DNA of 64,000 nucleotides from Sulfitobacter sp. OXR-159 (lineage in GTDB: Bacteria > Pseudomonadota > Alphaproteobacteria > Rhodobacterales > Rhodobacteraceae), in contig NZ_CP139707.1 in the NCBI RefSeq assembly GCF_034377145.1, positions 2,616,501 to 2,680,500 on the forward strand. The letters are read 5' to 3'. Below, one piece after another: positions 1 through 7,781 of this stretch. The number at the start of each line of letters is the position of its first letter. Within the stretch, counting starts at the first letter, position 1. Under the pieces are notes generated by a model. It did not search any database, was not told the origin of the DNA, and saw nothing but the letters and a program-made list of their open reading frames with translations. A program made the translations under genes and the position numbers.

Positions 1-1
1 A

Positions 2-766
2 CTCTTGGGCGGGCGCACCAAAGAGAAAATCCCGGTCTACTATTCCAAGCTTTACGCGGGGTCTGTCGAAAGCATGCAGGCCGAAGCGGAAGAGGCGATG
101 CAGCACGGCTACACCGGCTTTAAAACGCGGTTTGGCTTTGGCCCGAAGGACGGCATGGCAGGCATGCGCGAGAACCTCAAAAGGGTCGAAGCGCTGCGCG
201 AGGTGATCGGCTATGACAAAGACCTGATGCTCGAATGCTATATGGGTTGGAACCTCGACTACGCCAAGCGGATGCTGCCCAAACTGGCGAAATACGAGCC
301 GCGCTGGCTCGAAGAGCCGGTGATCGCCGATGATGTGGCAGGCTATGCCGAGTTGAACGCCATGGGGATCGTCCCAATCTCGGGCGGCGAACATGAATAC
401 AGCGTGATCGGTTGCGCCGAACTGATCAATCGCCGCGCGGTCAGTGTGCTGCAATATGACACCAACCGCGTCGGCGGCATCACGGCGGCGCAAAAGATCA
501 ACGCCATCGCCGAGGCGGCGCAGATCCCGGTCATCCCACATGCCGGGCAGATGCATAACTATCACCTGACCATGGCCAATATTAACTGTCCGATGTCCGA
601 ATACTTCCCGGTCTTCGATGTCGAGGTCGGCAATGAGTTGTTCTACTATATCTTCGAAGGCGACCCGGAGGCGCAGGGCGGGTTCTTGCAGCTTGACGAC
701 GACAAACCCGGCCTCGGCATCACCATCTCCGACAAGCATCATTCCAATTTCGAGATCACAGAATGA
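2..766 (+). CDS. Enolase-superfamily sugar-acid dehydratase, L-rhamnonate dehydratase-like (5' end outside window)
   Basis: This protein probably dehydrates a sugar acid such as L-rhamnonate to its 2-keto-3-deoxy form in the cytoplasm. Only the C-terminal ~254 residues are present, because the frame is open through the left edge. The TTG at position 5 is an internal codon and not a convincing start. Within the visible part (counted from position 5) one sees a K40-x-R42 motif, acidic metal ligands around E77, E103/E104 and E129 (ISGGEHE), and H179 in IPHAGQ, the usual enolase-superfamily TIM-barrel catalytic set. Its stop overlaps the next start in an ATGA, so it heads a translationally coupled catabolic operon with a DapA-like aldolase. 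Substrate assignment is by family resemblance only; a related aldonate dehydratase activity is possible. Confidence 0.8.
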   Translation, partial: LLGGRTKEKIPVYYSKLYAGSVESMQAEAEEAMQHGYTGFKTRFGFGPKDGMAGMRENLKRVEALREVIGYDKDLMLECYMGWNLDYAKRMLPKLAKYEPRWLEEPVIADDVAGYAELNAMGIVPISGGEHEYSVIGCAELINRRAVSVLQYDTNRVGGITAAQKINAIAEAAQIPVIPHAGQMHNYHLTMANINCPMSEYFPVFDVEVGNELFYYIFEGDPEAQGGFLQLDDDKPGLGITISDKHHSNFEITE

Positions 767-1674
767 CCAAATACTCCGGCATCTGGCCCGTCGCCCCTAC
801 CCCGTTCAACGATGACGGCACGGTCGACTATGAGGGCATGAAACGTGTGATCGACTGTATGGTCGATCAGGGCAGCGATGGCATCTGCATCCTCGCCAAC
901 TTCTCTGAACAGTTCCTGATCACCGATGAGGAACGCCGCCTTTTGACCGAGGTCTCGCTTAAGCATATGGCGGGGCGCCTGCCCGTCATCGTCACCATCA
1001 GCCATTACGCCACCCAAATCGCGGTGGCCCGCGCGCAGCACGCGAAAGACCACGGCGCCGCGATGGTCATGATGATACCCCCCTACCATGGCGCATTGCT
1101 GAAGGGCTCGGCGGAACAGAGCTTTGAGCAGTTTGCCCAAGTGGGCGAAGTCGGCATCCCGATCATGGTGCAAGACGCGCCGCTTTCGGGGGTGGACCTA
1201 CCGGTCCCTCTGCTGGTGCGCATGGCGCGCGAAATCGAAGAGGTGCGTCTGTTCAAGATCGAATGTCCGCAGGCCGCAACCAAGCTGCGTGACCTGATCG
1301 CGGCAGGTGGCGACGCCATCGAAGGCCCTTTCGACGGCGAAGAGGCGATCACGCTGCTCGCTGATCTCGAAGCCGGGGCCACTGGCGCCATGACCAGCGC
1401 GATAATCCCCGACCAGATCAAGCCGGTGATTGACCATTTCGCCGCTGGCGACCTCCGGGCCGCGACCGATGCCTATGCCCGCGTCTTGCCCGCAGTGAAC
1501 CATGAAAACCGTCAATGCGGCTTTCGGTCTGCCAAAGCGGCGATGGTCGAAGGCGGCGTGATCCGCTCGGAATTCTGTCGTCACCCGATTGCCCCATTGC
1601 ATCCTCAGACACGAGAGTCCCTACTCCGCTTGATCCGGCCGCTTGAGCCGGTGGTGCTGAGCTGGGGAAAATGA
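763..1674 (+). CDS. DapA/N-acetylneuraminate lyase-family aldolase or dehydratase
   Basis: This is a 303-residue class I aldolase-type TIM barrel of the dihydrodipicolinate synthase/NAL superfamily. It likely acts on the 2-keto-3-deoxy acid made by the upstream dehydratase. K165 in RLFKIECP is the expected Schiff-base lysine. The usual YNVP tyrosine motif is replaced by VQDAP (136-140), and the GTTGE-type loop reads LANFSEQ, so it is not a biosynthetic DapA. The start overlaps the preceding stop by 4 bases (ATGA) and the next gene begins 1 base after its stop, indicating one operon. The family is clear; the exact substrate is not. Confidence 0.85.
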   Translation: MTKYSGIWPVAPTPFNDDGTVDYEGMKRVIDCMVDQGSDGICILANFSEQFLITDEERRLLTEVSLKHMAGRLPVIVTISHYATQIAVARAQHAKDHGAAMVMMIPPYHGALLKGSAEQSFEQFAQVGEVGIPIMVQDAPLSGVDLPVPLLVRMAREIEEVRLFKIECPQAATKLRDLIAAGGDAIEGPFDGEEAITLLADLEAGATGAMTSAIIPDQIKPVIDHFAAGDLRAATDAYARVLPAVNHENRQCGFRSAKAAMVEGGVIRSEFCRHPIAPLHPQTRESLLRLIRPLEPVVLSWGK

Positions 1675-1675
1675 C

Positions 1676-2407
1676 ATGAGCAAGAAGACCGACATCACGG
1701 ACCTCGACACGGGCGAGCTTGCCCTCGCGCGGCCCCGCGCCACATTGGTAGAGGTCACCGCCGACAAGCTGCGCGAGTTGATTTTGCTAGAGAAACTGCC
1801 CGCCGGGGCGCATATCTCGGAGCGTGATCTGGCCGCTGCCTTGGGCATCAGCCGCACCCCCCTGACCCGTGCTTTGACCATTCTCGAACAGGACGGGTTG
1901 ATCGAATATTCGGTCACCCGTCGCCCGCAAGTGGCCAACCCCCGGCTGGATGAGATCGAACAAAACCTGATAGTTATGGGCGCGCTCGAAGCCTTGGCCG
2001 GGGAGTTGGCCTGCGCCTGCATCACCGATGCCGAGATCGCTCAAGTGGCCGAGTATCAGCGCCAGATTGAGGCAGGAGACAGCACGCTTTCCCCACTGGA
2101 ATCCTTTCGCCTCGATATGCAGATGCACGAAGCGATCGTGCAGGCAAGCCGCAATGCCCCGCTGATCGATACGCATCTTAAGTTTAATGCGCGGCTGTGG
2201 CGGGCGCGGTTTCAATCCTCGCAACGTCGCTCGGGCCGCGGCCAGACCCTGGCCGAACACCGCGCCATCGTCGACGCCCTGTCGCGGCGCGACGCCAAAG
2301 CCACATCCGAGGCGCTGCGTCATCACCTCGTCTCGGCCGTCACCAATACCAAAAACGCTTTGCAAGAAGACGGCAAAGCCAAGGACCACAATACAGAAAC
2401 GGAGTGA
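1676..2407 (+). CDS. GntR-family transcriptional regulator (FCD type)
   Basis: A 243-residue regulator. An N-terminal winged helix-turn-helix (about residues 25-95, with ISERDLAAALGISRTPLTRAL typical of GntR) is followed by an all-helical FCD ligand-binding domain (about 100-225) that contains histidines suited to metal-assisted acid binding. It lies inside the sugar-acid operon, one base after the aldolase stop and two bases before the PdxA2-like gene, so it probably senses a pathway intermediate and controls this operon. The ligand is unknown. Confidence 0.88.
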   Translation: MSKKTDITDLDTGELALARPRATLVEVTADKLRELILLEKLPAGAHISERDLAAALGISRTPLTRALTILEQDGLIEYSVTRRPQVANPRLDEIEQNLIVMGALEALAGELACACITDAEIAQVAEYQRQIEAGDSTLSPLESFRLDMQMHEAIVQASRNAPLIDTHLKFNARLWRARFQSSQRRSGRGQTLAEHRAIVDALSRRDAKATSEALRHHLVSAVTNTKNALQEDGKAKDHNTETE

Positions 2408-2409
2408 AC

Positions 2410-3417
2410 ATGACCCCAAGAATTGGTGTTATCCCCGGTGACCCCAGCGGCATCGGGCCGGAACTTGTCGCCCGGCTGCTGGCCGATGATTGCTGCGATC
2501 AGGCGCAAATCCTGCTGATCGGCGACCGTCATGTCTTTGAGATGGGGCAGCGCCAAGCCGGGTGCGACCACGCGATGACGGCGGTGGATGCGGCGACACA
2601 GGATTGGACGGCGCATGCGCCAATCGCCCTGCATGAGATGGAAACCATCGCGGCCGAGGATGTCGTCATTGGGCAAAGCACCGAAGCCTCGGGCCGGTCC
2701 ACGCTACGGGTCCTCGACCAAGCGCTCGCCTTTGTGCAGGAGGGGGTGATCGACGCGATTGTCTTCGCCCCGTTCAACAAGGCCTCGATGCATATGGCCG
2801 GGATCGGGCATTCCGATGAGTTGCATTACATCGCCGAAAAGCTCGGCGTGACCAACTATATTTCCGAACTCAACACACTCGACGATATGTGGACCAGCCG
2901 GGTCACCAGCCATATCGCCCTGCGGGACGTGGCCGACGCGATCACCCCCGACCGCATCCAAGAAGCCACCCGCCTGATCGACCGCACCCTGCGGCAAGCC
3001 GGTCACGCGCGGCCCCGCATCGCCGTTGCAGCGCTCAACCCCCATGCCGGGGACGGCGGCAACTTTGGCCGAGAGGAAATCGACGTGATCGAACCCGCGG
3101 TGCGTCGCATGGCAGGCGGGCAGATGGCTGTCACCGGCCCCCTGCCCTCAGACACCGTCTTTCTCAAGGTCACGAAAGGCGAGATCGACGCCGTGGTCAC
3201 GATGTATCACGACCAAGGCCAGATCGCCCTTAAACTGCTGGGATTTGACCGTGGCGTGACCGTTCAAGGCGGGCTGCCGGTGCCCGTCACCACCCCGGCG
3301 CATGGCACGGCATTTGACATCGCAGGCCAAGGTACAGCCGACCTCGGTGCCACCCGTGCCGCTTTCGAGATTGCCTGCAAGATGGTCAGAAATTCGCAAA
3401 AGGAGACAGCAGCATGA
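2410..3417 (+). CDS. pdxA2: PdxA/PdxA2-family NAD-dependent 4-phosphate dehydrogenase
   Basis: A 335-residue PdxA-family oxidoreductase. Relatives oxidise 4-hydroxythreonine-4-phosphate (PdxA) or D-threonate/D-erythronate 4-phosphate (PdxA2, catabolic). The opening IGVIPGDPSGIGPEL, the histidines in SDELHYIAE, NPHAGDGG and MYHDQGQIALK, and the overall length all fit. I chose ATG 2410, two bases after the GntR stop, because the homology begins there; the longer open frame upstream overlaps the regulator. The setting in a sugar-acid catabolic operon favours a PdxA2-like catabolic role over vitamin B6 synthesis. Its stop overlaps the next start by 4 bases. Confidence 0.85.
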   Translation: MTPRIGVIPGDPSGIGPELVARLLADDCCDQAQILLIGDRHVFEMGQRQAGCDHAMTAVDAATQDWTAHAPIALHEMETIAAEDVVIGQSTEASGRSTLRVLDQALAFVQEGVIDAIVFAPFNKASMHMAGIGHSDELHYIAEKLGVTNYISELNTLDDMWTSRVTSHIALRDVADAITPDRIQEATRLIDRTLRQAGHARPRIAVAALNPHAGDGGNFGREEIDVIEPAVRRMAGGQMAVTGPLPSDTVFLKVTKGEIDAVVTMYHDQGQIALKLLGFDRGVTVQGGLPVPVTTPAHGTAFDIAGQGTADLGATRAAFEIACKMVRNSQKETAA

Positions 3418-3857
3418 GCTTCACCCCGCATGGTAAACATTTGATCGCCGGCACATGGGTCGGCGCTGAGCAGACCTTCCCCTCCGAACCCGCCAGCGGT
3501 CCGGCGCATGATTTCAGCGTCGGGACAACGGCGCTCGTCGATCAGGCCTGCGAAGCGGCCGAGGCTGCGTTCTGGTCCTACGGCTATAGCACCCGCGAGG
3601 CGCGGGCCGCATTCCTCAACACCATCGCCGACGAAATCGAAGCCCGCGCCGAGGCGATCACCGATATCGGCACGCGCGAAACCGGCCTACCCGAAGCGCG
3701 GCTGAACGGTAAACGCGGGCGCACCACTGGGCAGCTGAGGCTTTTTGCCGATCATATTCTAAAGGGCGACTACCTTGATACGCGGGTCGACCCAGCCCTG
3801 CCCGACCGGCAGCCCCTGCCCCGCCCGGAGCTGCGCATGGTCCAGCGAGGTGCCTGA
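3414..3857 (+). pseudogene. Aldehyde dehydrogenase, N-terminal fragment (alpha-ketoglutaric semialdehyde dehydrogenase-like), truncated at island edge
   Basis: Residues 1-143 match the start of the ~500-residue NADP-dependent 2,5-dioxovalerate/alpha-ketoglutaric semialdehyde dehydrogenase family (LIAGTWVG, DHILKGDYLDTRVDP, RPELRMVQR). The homology stops abruptly after MVQR at about position 3849. Three unrelated codons follow and then a stop, so the cofactor-binding glycine motif and the catalytic cysteine and glutamate are all absent. The start overlaps the PdxA2-like stop (ATGA), so it was the last operon gene. The sequence to the right is AT-richer accessory DNA, and this is the most likely left edge of the island or a deletion scar. 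The fragment should be inactive. Confidence 0.85.
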
Positions 3858-3983
3858 GGGCATTACCCAGCACGAATTCGAGCGCCGGTCTGTCTGTAAG
3901 TGCGGCACAGGCTGGCCGCAGGTGGCGCGGTTTCCTCGAAAGAAATCGACATCGATGTGATAAGCTTACTTGAGGGAGACAAC

Positions 3984-4202
3984 ATGAAACCCAAGGTGCC
4001 CAGATATTCGTTCCAGGAACGCGCAGCTGAGAAAGCCGCCGCGCGCGAACGCGATGAAGAACTACTTCGCTCTGGTCAGGTTTCACACGCTGATATGGCG
4101 CGCACTAACGGCGGTTCCGTCCGAGGGGCGCGTTACAAGGGCCCATCAAAGCGCATTCAGGCACTCGCTGCGTCCCTGCCGTCAGAGGACGATAGCGTTT
4201 AA
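3984..4202 (+). CDS. Small charged hypothetical protein (72 aa)
   Basis: A 72-residue, highly charged and probably helical protein (Glu/Arg/Ala-rich, residues 8-35) with a glycine/arginine patch near residue 45. It has no membrane segment or recognised domain. It starts at ATG 3984 with a good Shine-Dalgarno (TGAGGGAG) about 7 bases upstream. It resembles short hypothetical proteins common on alphaproteobacterial accessory DNA; I do not know its function. It lies just inside the presumed left edge of the island. Confidence 0.55.
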   Translation: MKPKVPRYSFQERAAEKAAARERDEELLRSGQVSHADMARTNGGSVRGARYKGPSKRIQALAASLPSEDDSV

Positions 4203-4234
4203 GTTGCCAATGGCACGTATGTGAGAAGAAATGC

Positions 4235-4438
4235 ATGACCAAAACCGGGCGCGACACGCTGAACTTGCGCGATGCAGGTCATAGCCCCGAAGACACAGCA
4301 CATCACACTGGCATCGCATTGCCCGAAGTGCGCGACCTGCAATGTCATGACGATAAAGAGGAGGATGCCGAGCTTGATGCGCACTGCTATGCGCTGAAGA
4401 GCGAAATGCCGATCAAGGTCGGTATCTACAATATCTGA
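4235..4438 (+). CDS. Possible small helix-turn-helix protein (67 aa)
   Basis: A short open frame whose central part (LRDAGHSPEDTAHHTG, about residues 11-26) has the spacing of a helix-turn-helix of the resolvase/sigma-like type. The ribosome site is weak (GAGAAG) and an opposing frame covers the same DNA. It could be a decayed regulator of the island. Confidence is low. Confidence 0.3.
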   Translation: MTKTGRDTLNLRDAGHSPEDTAHHTGIALPEVRDLQCHDDKEEDAELDAHCYALKSEMPIKVGIYNI

Positions 4439-5056
4439 AGGATCACCAACACGAGGATTATGAAATCGCAACTGCGCCAACTTATGCCAACCATTTGCAT
4501 TTCGTGGTGCAACTCGCGGCCGGCCTCGTGGACATGACTCTATGTCTGACCAAGGCTGAAGGTCGGCTTGGCGGGTCTTTCCTGCTGTTAGATGCAGAGG
4601 CAAAATTTTCGCTGCGGCTGCGAAGCCCTCTGGAACAAAGGCGGATTGTGTTAAAAAACTCTACTACAGCGCGCCGAAGCCAAATTCGGCAAGACAAGAT
4701 TCCAAACTATGGGAATCCCGGCGGCACCCGGAGATGCAATTCGCTCGTCGGAGAACAGCTTCCTACTTTTAAGAGACTTGCAGTTGCAGCAAATAGCTTT
4801 TCAACACAATCGGCGGAAAGGGCTTTCGCTGCACTCGTCACAACGATCAATAAAGGGTTCAATAGCGGCTCTTCGCATTGGCTGCCTGGTGGTCTCGCCC
4901 TTCGATGCGCTCGGGAGGAGCGGTGCCATAATTTACCCTTTTGGGAGTTGCCTCATTTTCCTTCTGCGGTGAGTTTCTGCCCGTTAGAATTATCGCTGGC
5001 ATATGCCGCTCGCCAAGGGCATCTTTGTCGTTGGCAAATCTATGGGGAATTAGTTC
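4439..5056. other. Intergenic stretch, no convincing gene
   Basis: About 600 bases of mixed composition between the small HTH-like frame and the SIR2-SLOG gene. An open frame runs through (4495-5091 +), but its translation is low-complexity in character, has no usable ribosome site and overlaps the SIR2 start. The promoter of the SIR2-SLOG/ThiC-like unit should lie in its last 100-200 bases, but I cannot pick out unambiguous -35/-10 boxes. Confidence 0.4.
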
Positions 5057-6448
5057 ATGGCGACAGATGTATCTCAGCCGGTCGAACTTGAACGACTTGT
5101 GAAATATTTTTCGCGCGAGGCCTTTTTCGGCAATGCAGCTTGGTTCGTTGGCGCTGGTGCTTCTCGCCCCTCGAAAGTGGCTGGTTGGGTCGAACTTCTT
5201 GGGCCTCTTGGGGCTGATCTGGGTATAACAGTCGGGGGCGAAGATGATCTGCCTGCCATTGCACAGTATTATATAAATCGGATGTCCGGCAATCGCGGAC
5301 CGCTTATCCAGCACCTCAAACGTGTCTTGGATGTATCTGCCGCGCCGAGCGTCTATCACCATGAACTTGCGCGCAGCAATGTCTCTACAATCTGGACGAC
5401 CAATTACGACCGCCTCATCGAAGATGCACTAAACTTGGCCGGTCTTAGCACGCGTGTCCGTGCACGAGATGGCGACATGGCCGAGTTGGGTCTTTTCGAT
5501 GGTGTGGAAGTCATCAAGGCGCATGGTTCGTTCGGTGTTTCGAAGCCTCATGAGTTCGTAATCGCAAAGGAGGATTACGAAGATTTCTCTCATAAAAAAC
5601 CGGCAACTGTTGAGCGGTTACGGAGCGACCTACTTCGGAAGTGCTTCCTGTTTATCGGTTACGGTTATAGCGATTCAAATATCCAATCCGTTCTGCTTGA
5701 GGCGCGAAGACTGGCAGGGCGCGCTGGACACTCCCATATCATGCTGTCCGTTGAAGAGGATCCTGCAAACCCGGAGAAAGCGCAGCGGCAGAGATTGTGG
5801 CAGGCGGATCTTAGACGTATCGGTATTGAATGCGTTCTAATGCCGAATTTCTCCGATATAGAGAGTGTGGTCAAACAGGTAACACTGCAATCACGCGGGC
5901 CGACGGTATACGTTACGGGAGGGCATGAAACCTCGAGCGAGCTCGCGAAAGAAGTCGGCGCGCTTTTCGCGGCTCCAGAATCCGAACGTGTGATTATGCT
6001 CGATGGCCAGTCCGCTGGAGTTAGTCGAGATCTGCTCTTCGAATTTCAGGGAAAATGCGTTACCAACAAGATAGATTTAAACAAGCGGATACGTTTCTTT
6101 CCCAATCCCTACGCGTCAAATAGAAGTTTCTCGAACGACCGCGCACTTCTACCCATGCTGAAGGATCTGAGGAGACCGATGTTGCGTAAGGCGCACACGG
6201 TTCTTGTCTTCGACGGTGGTATGGGGACTGACGCCGAGGTCGAGATTGCACAGGAACTGGGCTGCCGTATCATTCCAGTGCCAACGAAGCCCGAAGGGCT
6301 GGCAGCTCGATTGCTGCATTCTGACAAGATGTTGAAGAATGCACTTAACGCTCGTTCGCCGGGTTTTGTTGCGAAAGCTGAAAAATTCCAGCTCACCGCT
6401 CAGGATGTCATCGAATGCGTTCTTGCGGAATTGCCGTCATGGCATTGA
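5057..6448 (+). CDS. SIR2-SLOG fusion NADase, Thoeris ThsA-like effector
   Basis: A 463-residue two-domain protein. Residues ~15-270 form a SIR2-like domain with the NAD-binding GAGAS loop (32-36), TTNYD (114-118, N116), the catalytic-position histidine H156 in KAHGS, and GYGYSDSN (201-208). Residues ~282-420 form a Rossmann-like SLOG domain (YVTGGHETS, then VFDGGMGTDAEVEIA at about 384-398). This order and length match ThsA of type I Thoeris (about 476 residues), in which SLOG binding of a cyclic ADP-ribose signal switches on NAD+ hydrolysis. The start is ATG 5057 with GGGGAA 7 bases upstream. The gene overlaps the following ThiC-like gene by 10 bases and no TIR-domain ThsB is visible nearby. 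Domain assignment is by motif; the activity and ligand are inferred. Confidence 0.8.
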   Translation: MATDVSQPVELERLVKYFSREAFFGNAAWFVGAGASRPSKVAGWVELLGPLGADLGITVGGEDDLPAIAQYYINRMSGNRGPLIQHLKRVLDVSAAPSVYHHELARSNVSTIWTTNYDRLIEDALNLAGLSTRVRARDGDMAELGLFDGVEVIKAHGSFGVSKPHEFVIAKEDYEDFSHKKPATVERLRSDLLRKCFLFIGYGYSDSNIQSVLLEARRLAGRAGHSHIMLSVEEDPANPEKAQRQRLWQADLRRIGIECVLMPNFSDIESVVKQVTLQSRGPTVYVTGGHETSSELAKEVGALFAAPESERVIMLDGQSAGVSRDLLFEFQGKCVTNKIDLNKRIRFFPNPYASNRSFSNDRALLPMLKDLRRPMLRKAHTVLVFDGGMGTDAEVEIAQELGCRIIPVPTKPEGLAARLLHSDKMLKNALNARSPGFVAKAEKFQLTAQDVIECVLAELPSWH

Positions 6449-7521
6449 ACGCGACGATACCCGGCCCTCGGGGTCCCGTTCGGGTTGGCAGTGCTCAGCC
6501 GGTGCGCGTCATGGCCCTGATTGGCAGCACCAGTCGCCGCGATCAGATGAACGAAGAGGAGAAGATAAACCGACTTTGCGGTATGAACGATGCTCCAGAT
6601 GTCATCTCCGATCTCAGCCTTCGGGTTTCTGCCAAACCGCTTTGGCGGCGGATTGTCGAGGCGGGGATGCCCGCGGCTACTTTACCAATCTACACGGTCG
6701 AACGAGCCGATATGCGCGTTGATCGTTCCGAACTTTTGGACCGAGCGCTTGAGCAGATCGAGGGCGGGGTTGGGATGATCACGATTCACCCAACTGCGGC
6801 CCAAGACATCATCGATGTGGCTCGCGCAGACCGGAATGTATCCTGGACTTCGCGTGGCGGCGGGATCGTCATCAGAGATCTACTCTCCCGAGGATCAACC
6901 AGCAACGCATATATGGACATCGTCCCCGATCTCATTCCCGCCGCAAGACGTTTGGGTGCAACAATCAGTATAGGGTCGACATTCCGATCTGCTACCATCC
7001 TTGACGCGAATGATAGAGCGCAAAGGTTGGAGTTTTTAGCACAAATCGACCTCGCGCGCCAAATTGCCGCCGATGGCTGCTCGGTAATGATCGAAGGACC
7101 TGGCCATGCGGCACCCGGCGCGATCCGTGAACTTGCAGAGCAGATGCTTCAAGCAGGGTGCCCGATTATGCCGCTTGGCCCCATTCCTACGGATCTGGCC
7201 ATAGGGCAGGATCATATTTCCGCGGCAATCGGTTCGACGCTCCTTGGGCTTGAGGGTGCCGCACATATGATCGCTGCCGTAACAAGGGAGGAGCATACTG
7301 GAGGTGTGCCGGATATCGAGGCGACGATCGAGGCGATTCAGGCTACTCGCGTCGCTGCCCGTGTCATCGATCTACATAGGCACGGTCCAGGTGCAGAAGA
7401 TTTCAGAGTTGTTCGCGAAAGAACAAAACATGGAACGTGTGTTGCCGGACGGCAGACCCCCGGATGTTCCCGCTGCGGTAACGCATGCCCGCTCGAAAGC
7501 CGATCGAACGGGGTTGGATAA
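6439..7521 (+). CDS. Compact ThiC-like (HMP-P synthase-family) radical-SAM-type protein
   Basis: A 360-residue homologue of the catalytic core of ThiC, the radical-SAM enzyme that turns aminoimidazole ribotide into HMP-P. Core motifs are kept: DLSL (58-61), LPIY (82-85), TIH (115-117), SRGGG (138-142), LDANDRAQ (188-195), EGPGH with H223, and TDLAIGQDHISAAIG with H259 (the ThiC metal-site histidines). The ThiC N-terminal region is missing, the stretch before the C-terminus is shortened by tens of residues, and the final cluster motif is C343-x2-C346-x3-C350 rather than C-x2-C-x4-C. ATG 6439 was chosen because it overlaps the SIR2-SLOG stop by 10 bases (coupling) and precedes the first homology; ATG 6547 would remove conserved sequence. 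It is unlikely to be the housekeeping ThiC. It may make or alter a small molecule for its partner, by analogy with BzaF-type ThiC paralogues that make benzimidazoles. Confidence 0.75.
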   Translation: MALNATIPGPRGPVRVGSAQPVRVMALIGSTSRRDQMNEEEKINRLCGMNDAPDVISDLSLRVSAKPLWRRIVEAGMPAATLPIYTVERADMRVDRSELLDRALEQIEGGVGMITIHPTAAQDIIDVARADRNVSWTSRGGGIVIRDLLSRGSTSNAYMDIVPDLIPAARRLGATISIGSTFRSATILDANDRAQRLEFLAQIDLARQIAADGCSVMIEGPGHAAPGAIRELAEQMLQAGCPIMPLGPIPTDLAIGQDHISAAIGSTLLGLEGAAHMIAAVTREEHTGGVPDIEATIEAIQATRVAARVIDLHRHGPGAEDFRVVRERTKHGTCVAGRQTPGCSRCGNACPLESRSNGVG

Positions 7522-7781
7522 GATCACGTTCAGGCTTTGTTGCGCAAACGCAAGTGGCACGGGATACCGCCCCTTCTAATGGCCGCTTTGGGGAACACCG
7601 CAAACACCATGAGCTCCGATCCAGCGGCTGCTCTGGACCGACCACGTAGAGCCCGACCATGCTGCAAGCGCGAAGCAGTCTGCCGTCAGAGCGGTCATTA
7701 TGAGGTCAGAGCGGATGTAACGCCTCAAGGCTCTGAAACGCTCAACCGTGGCGAAGCCACCGGGAGATTGACGACCGTGGA
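7522..7781. other. Non-coding stretch with a transposon-end-like motif
   Basis: About 260 bases downstream of the ThiC-like gene and converging on hipA. Near 7534 the sequence GGCTTTGTTGCGCAAA resembles the terminal repeat of several insertion sequences; a related GGCTTTGTTGCAACC occurs at about 10686. No transposase frame is linked to either copy, so these may be remnants. Nothing else is recognised. Confidence 0.35.

Noticed and set aside
2197..2409. Longer 406-residue form of the PdxA2-like protein
   Set aside because: The extension overlaps the GntR gene in another frame and shows no PdxA homology; ATG 2410 fits the family start.
3850..4000. Direct repeat of the tRNA-Asn 3' end marking the far attachment site
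   Set aside because: No match to the tRNA 3' segment was found near the aldehyde dehydrogenase break or elsewhere in the island, so the far end remains undefined.
4495..5091. 198-codon plus-strand frame before the SIR2-SLOG gene
   Set aside because: No ribosome site, no domain, and it overlaps the well-supported SIR2 start.
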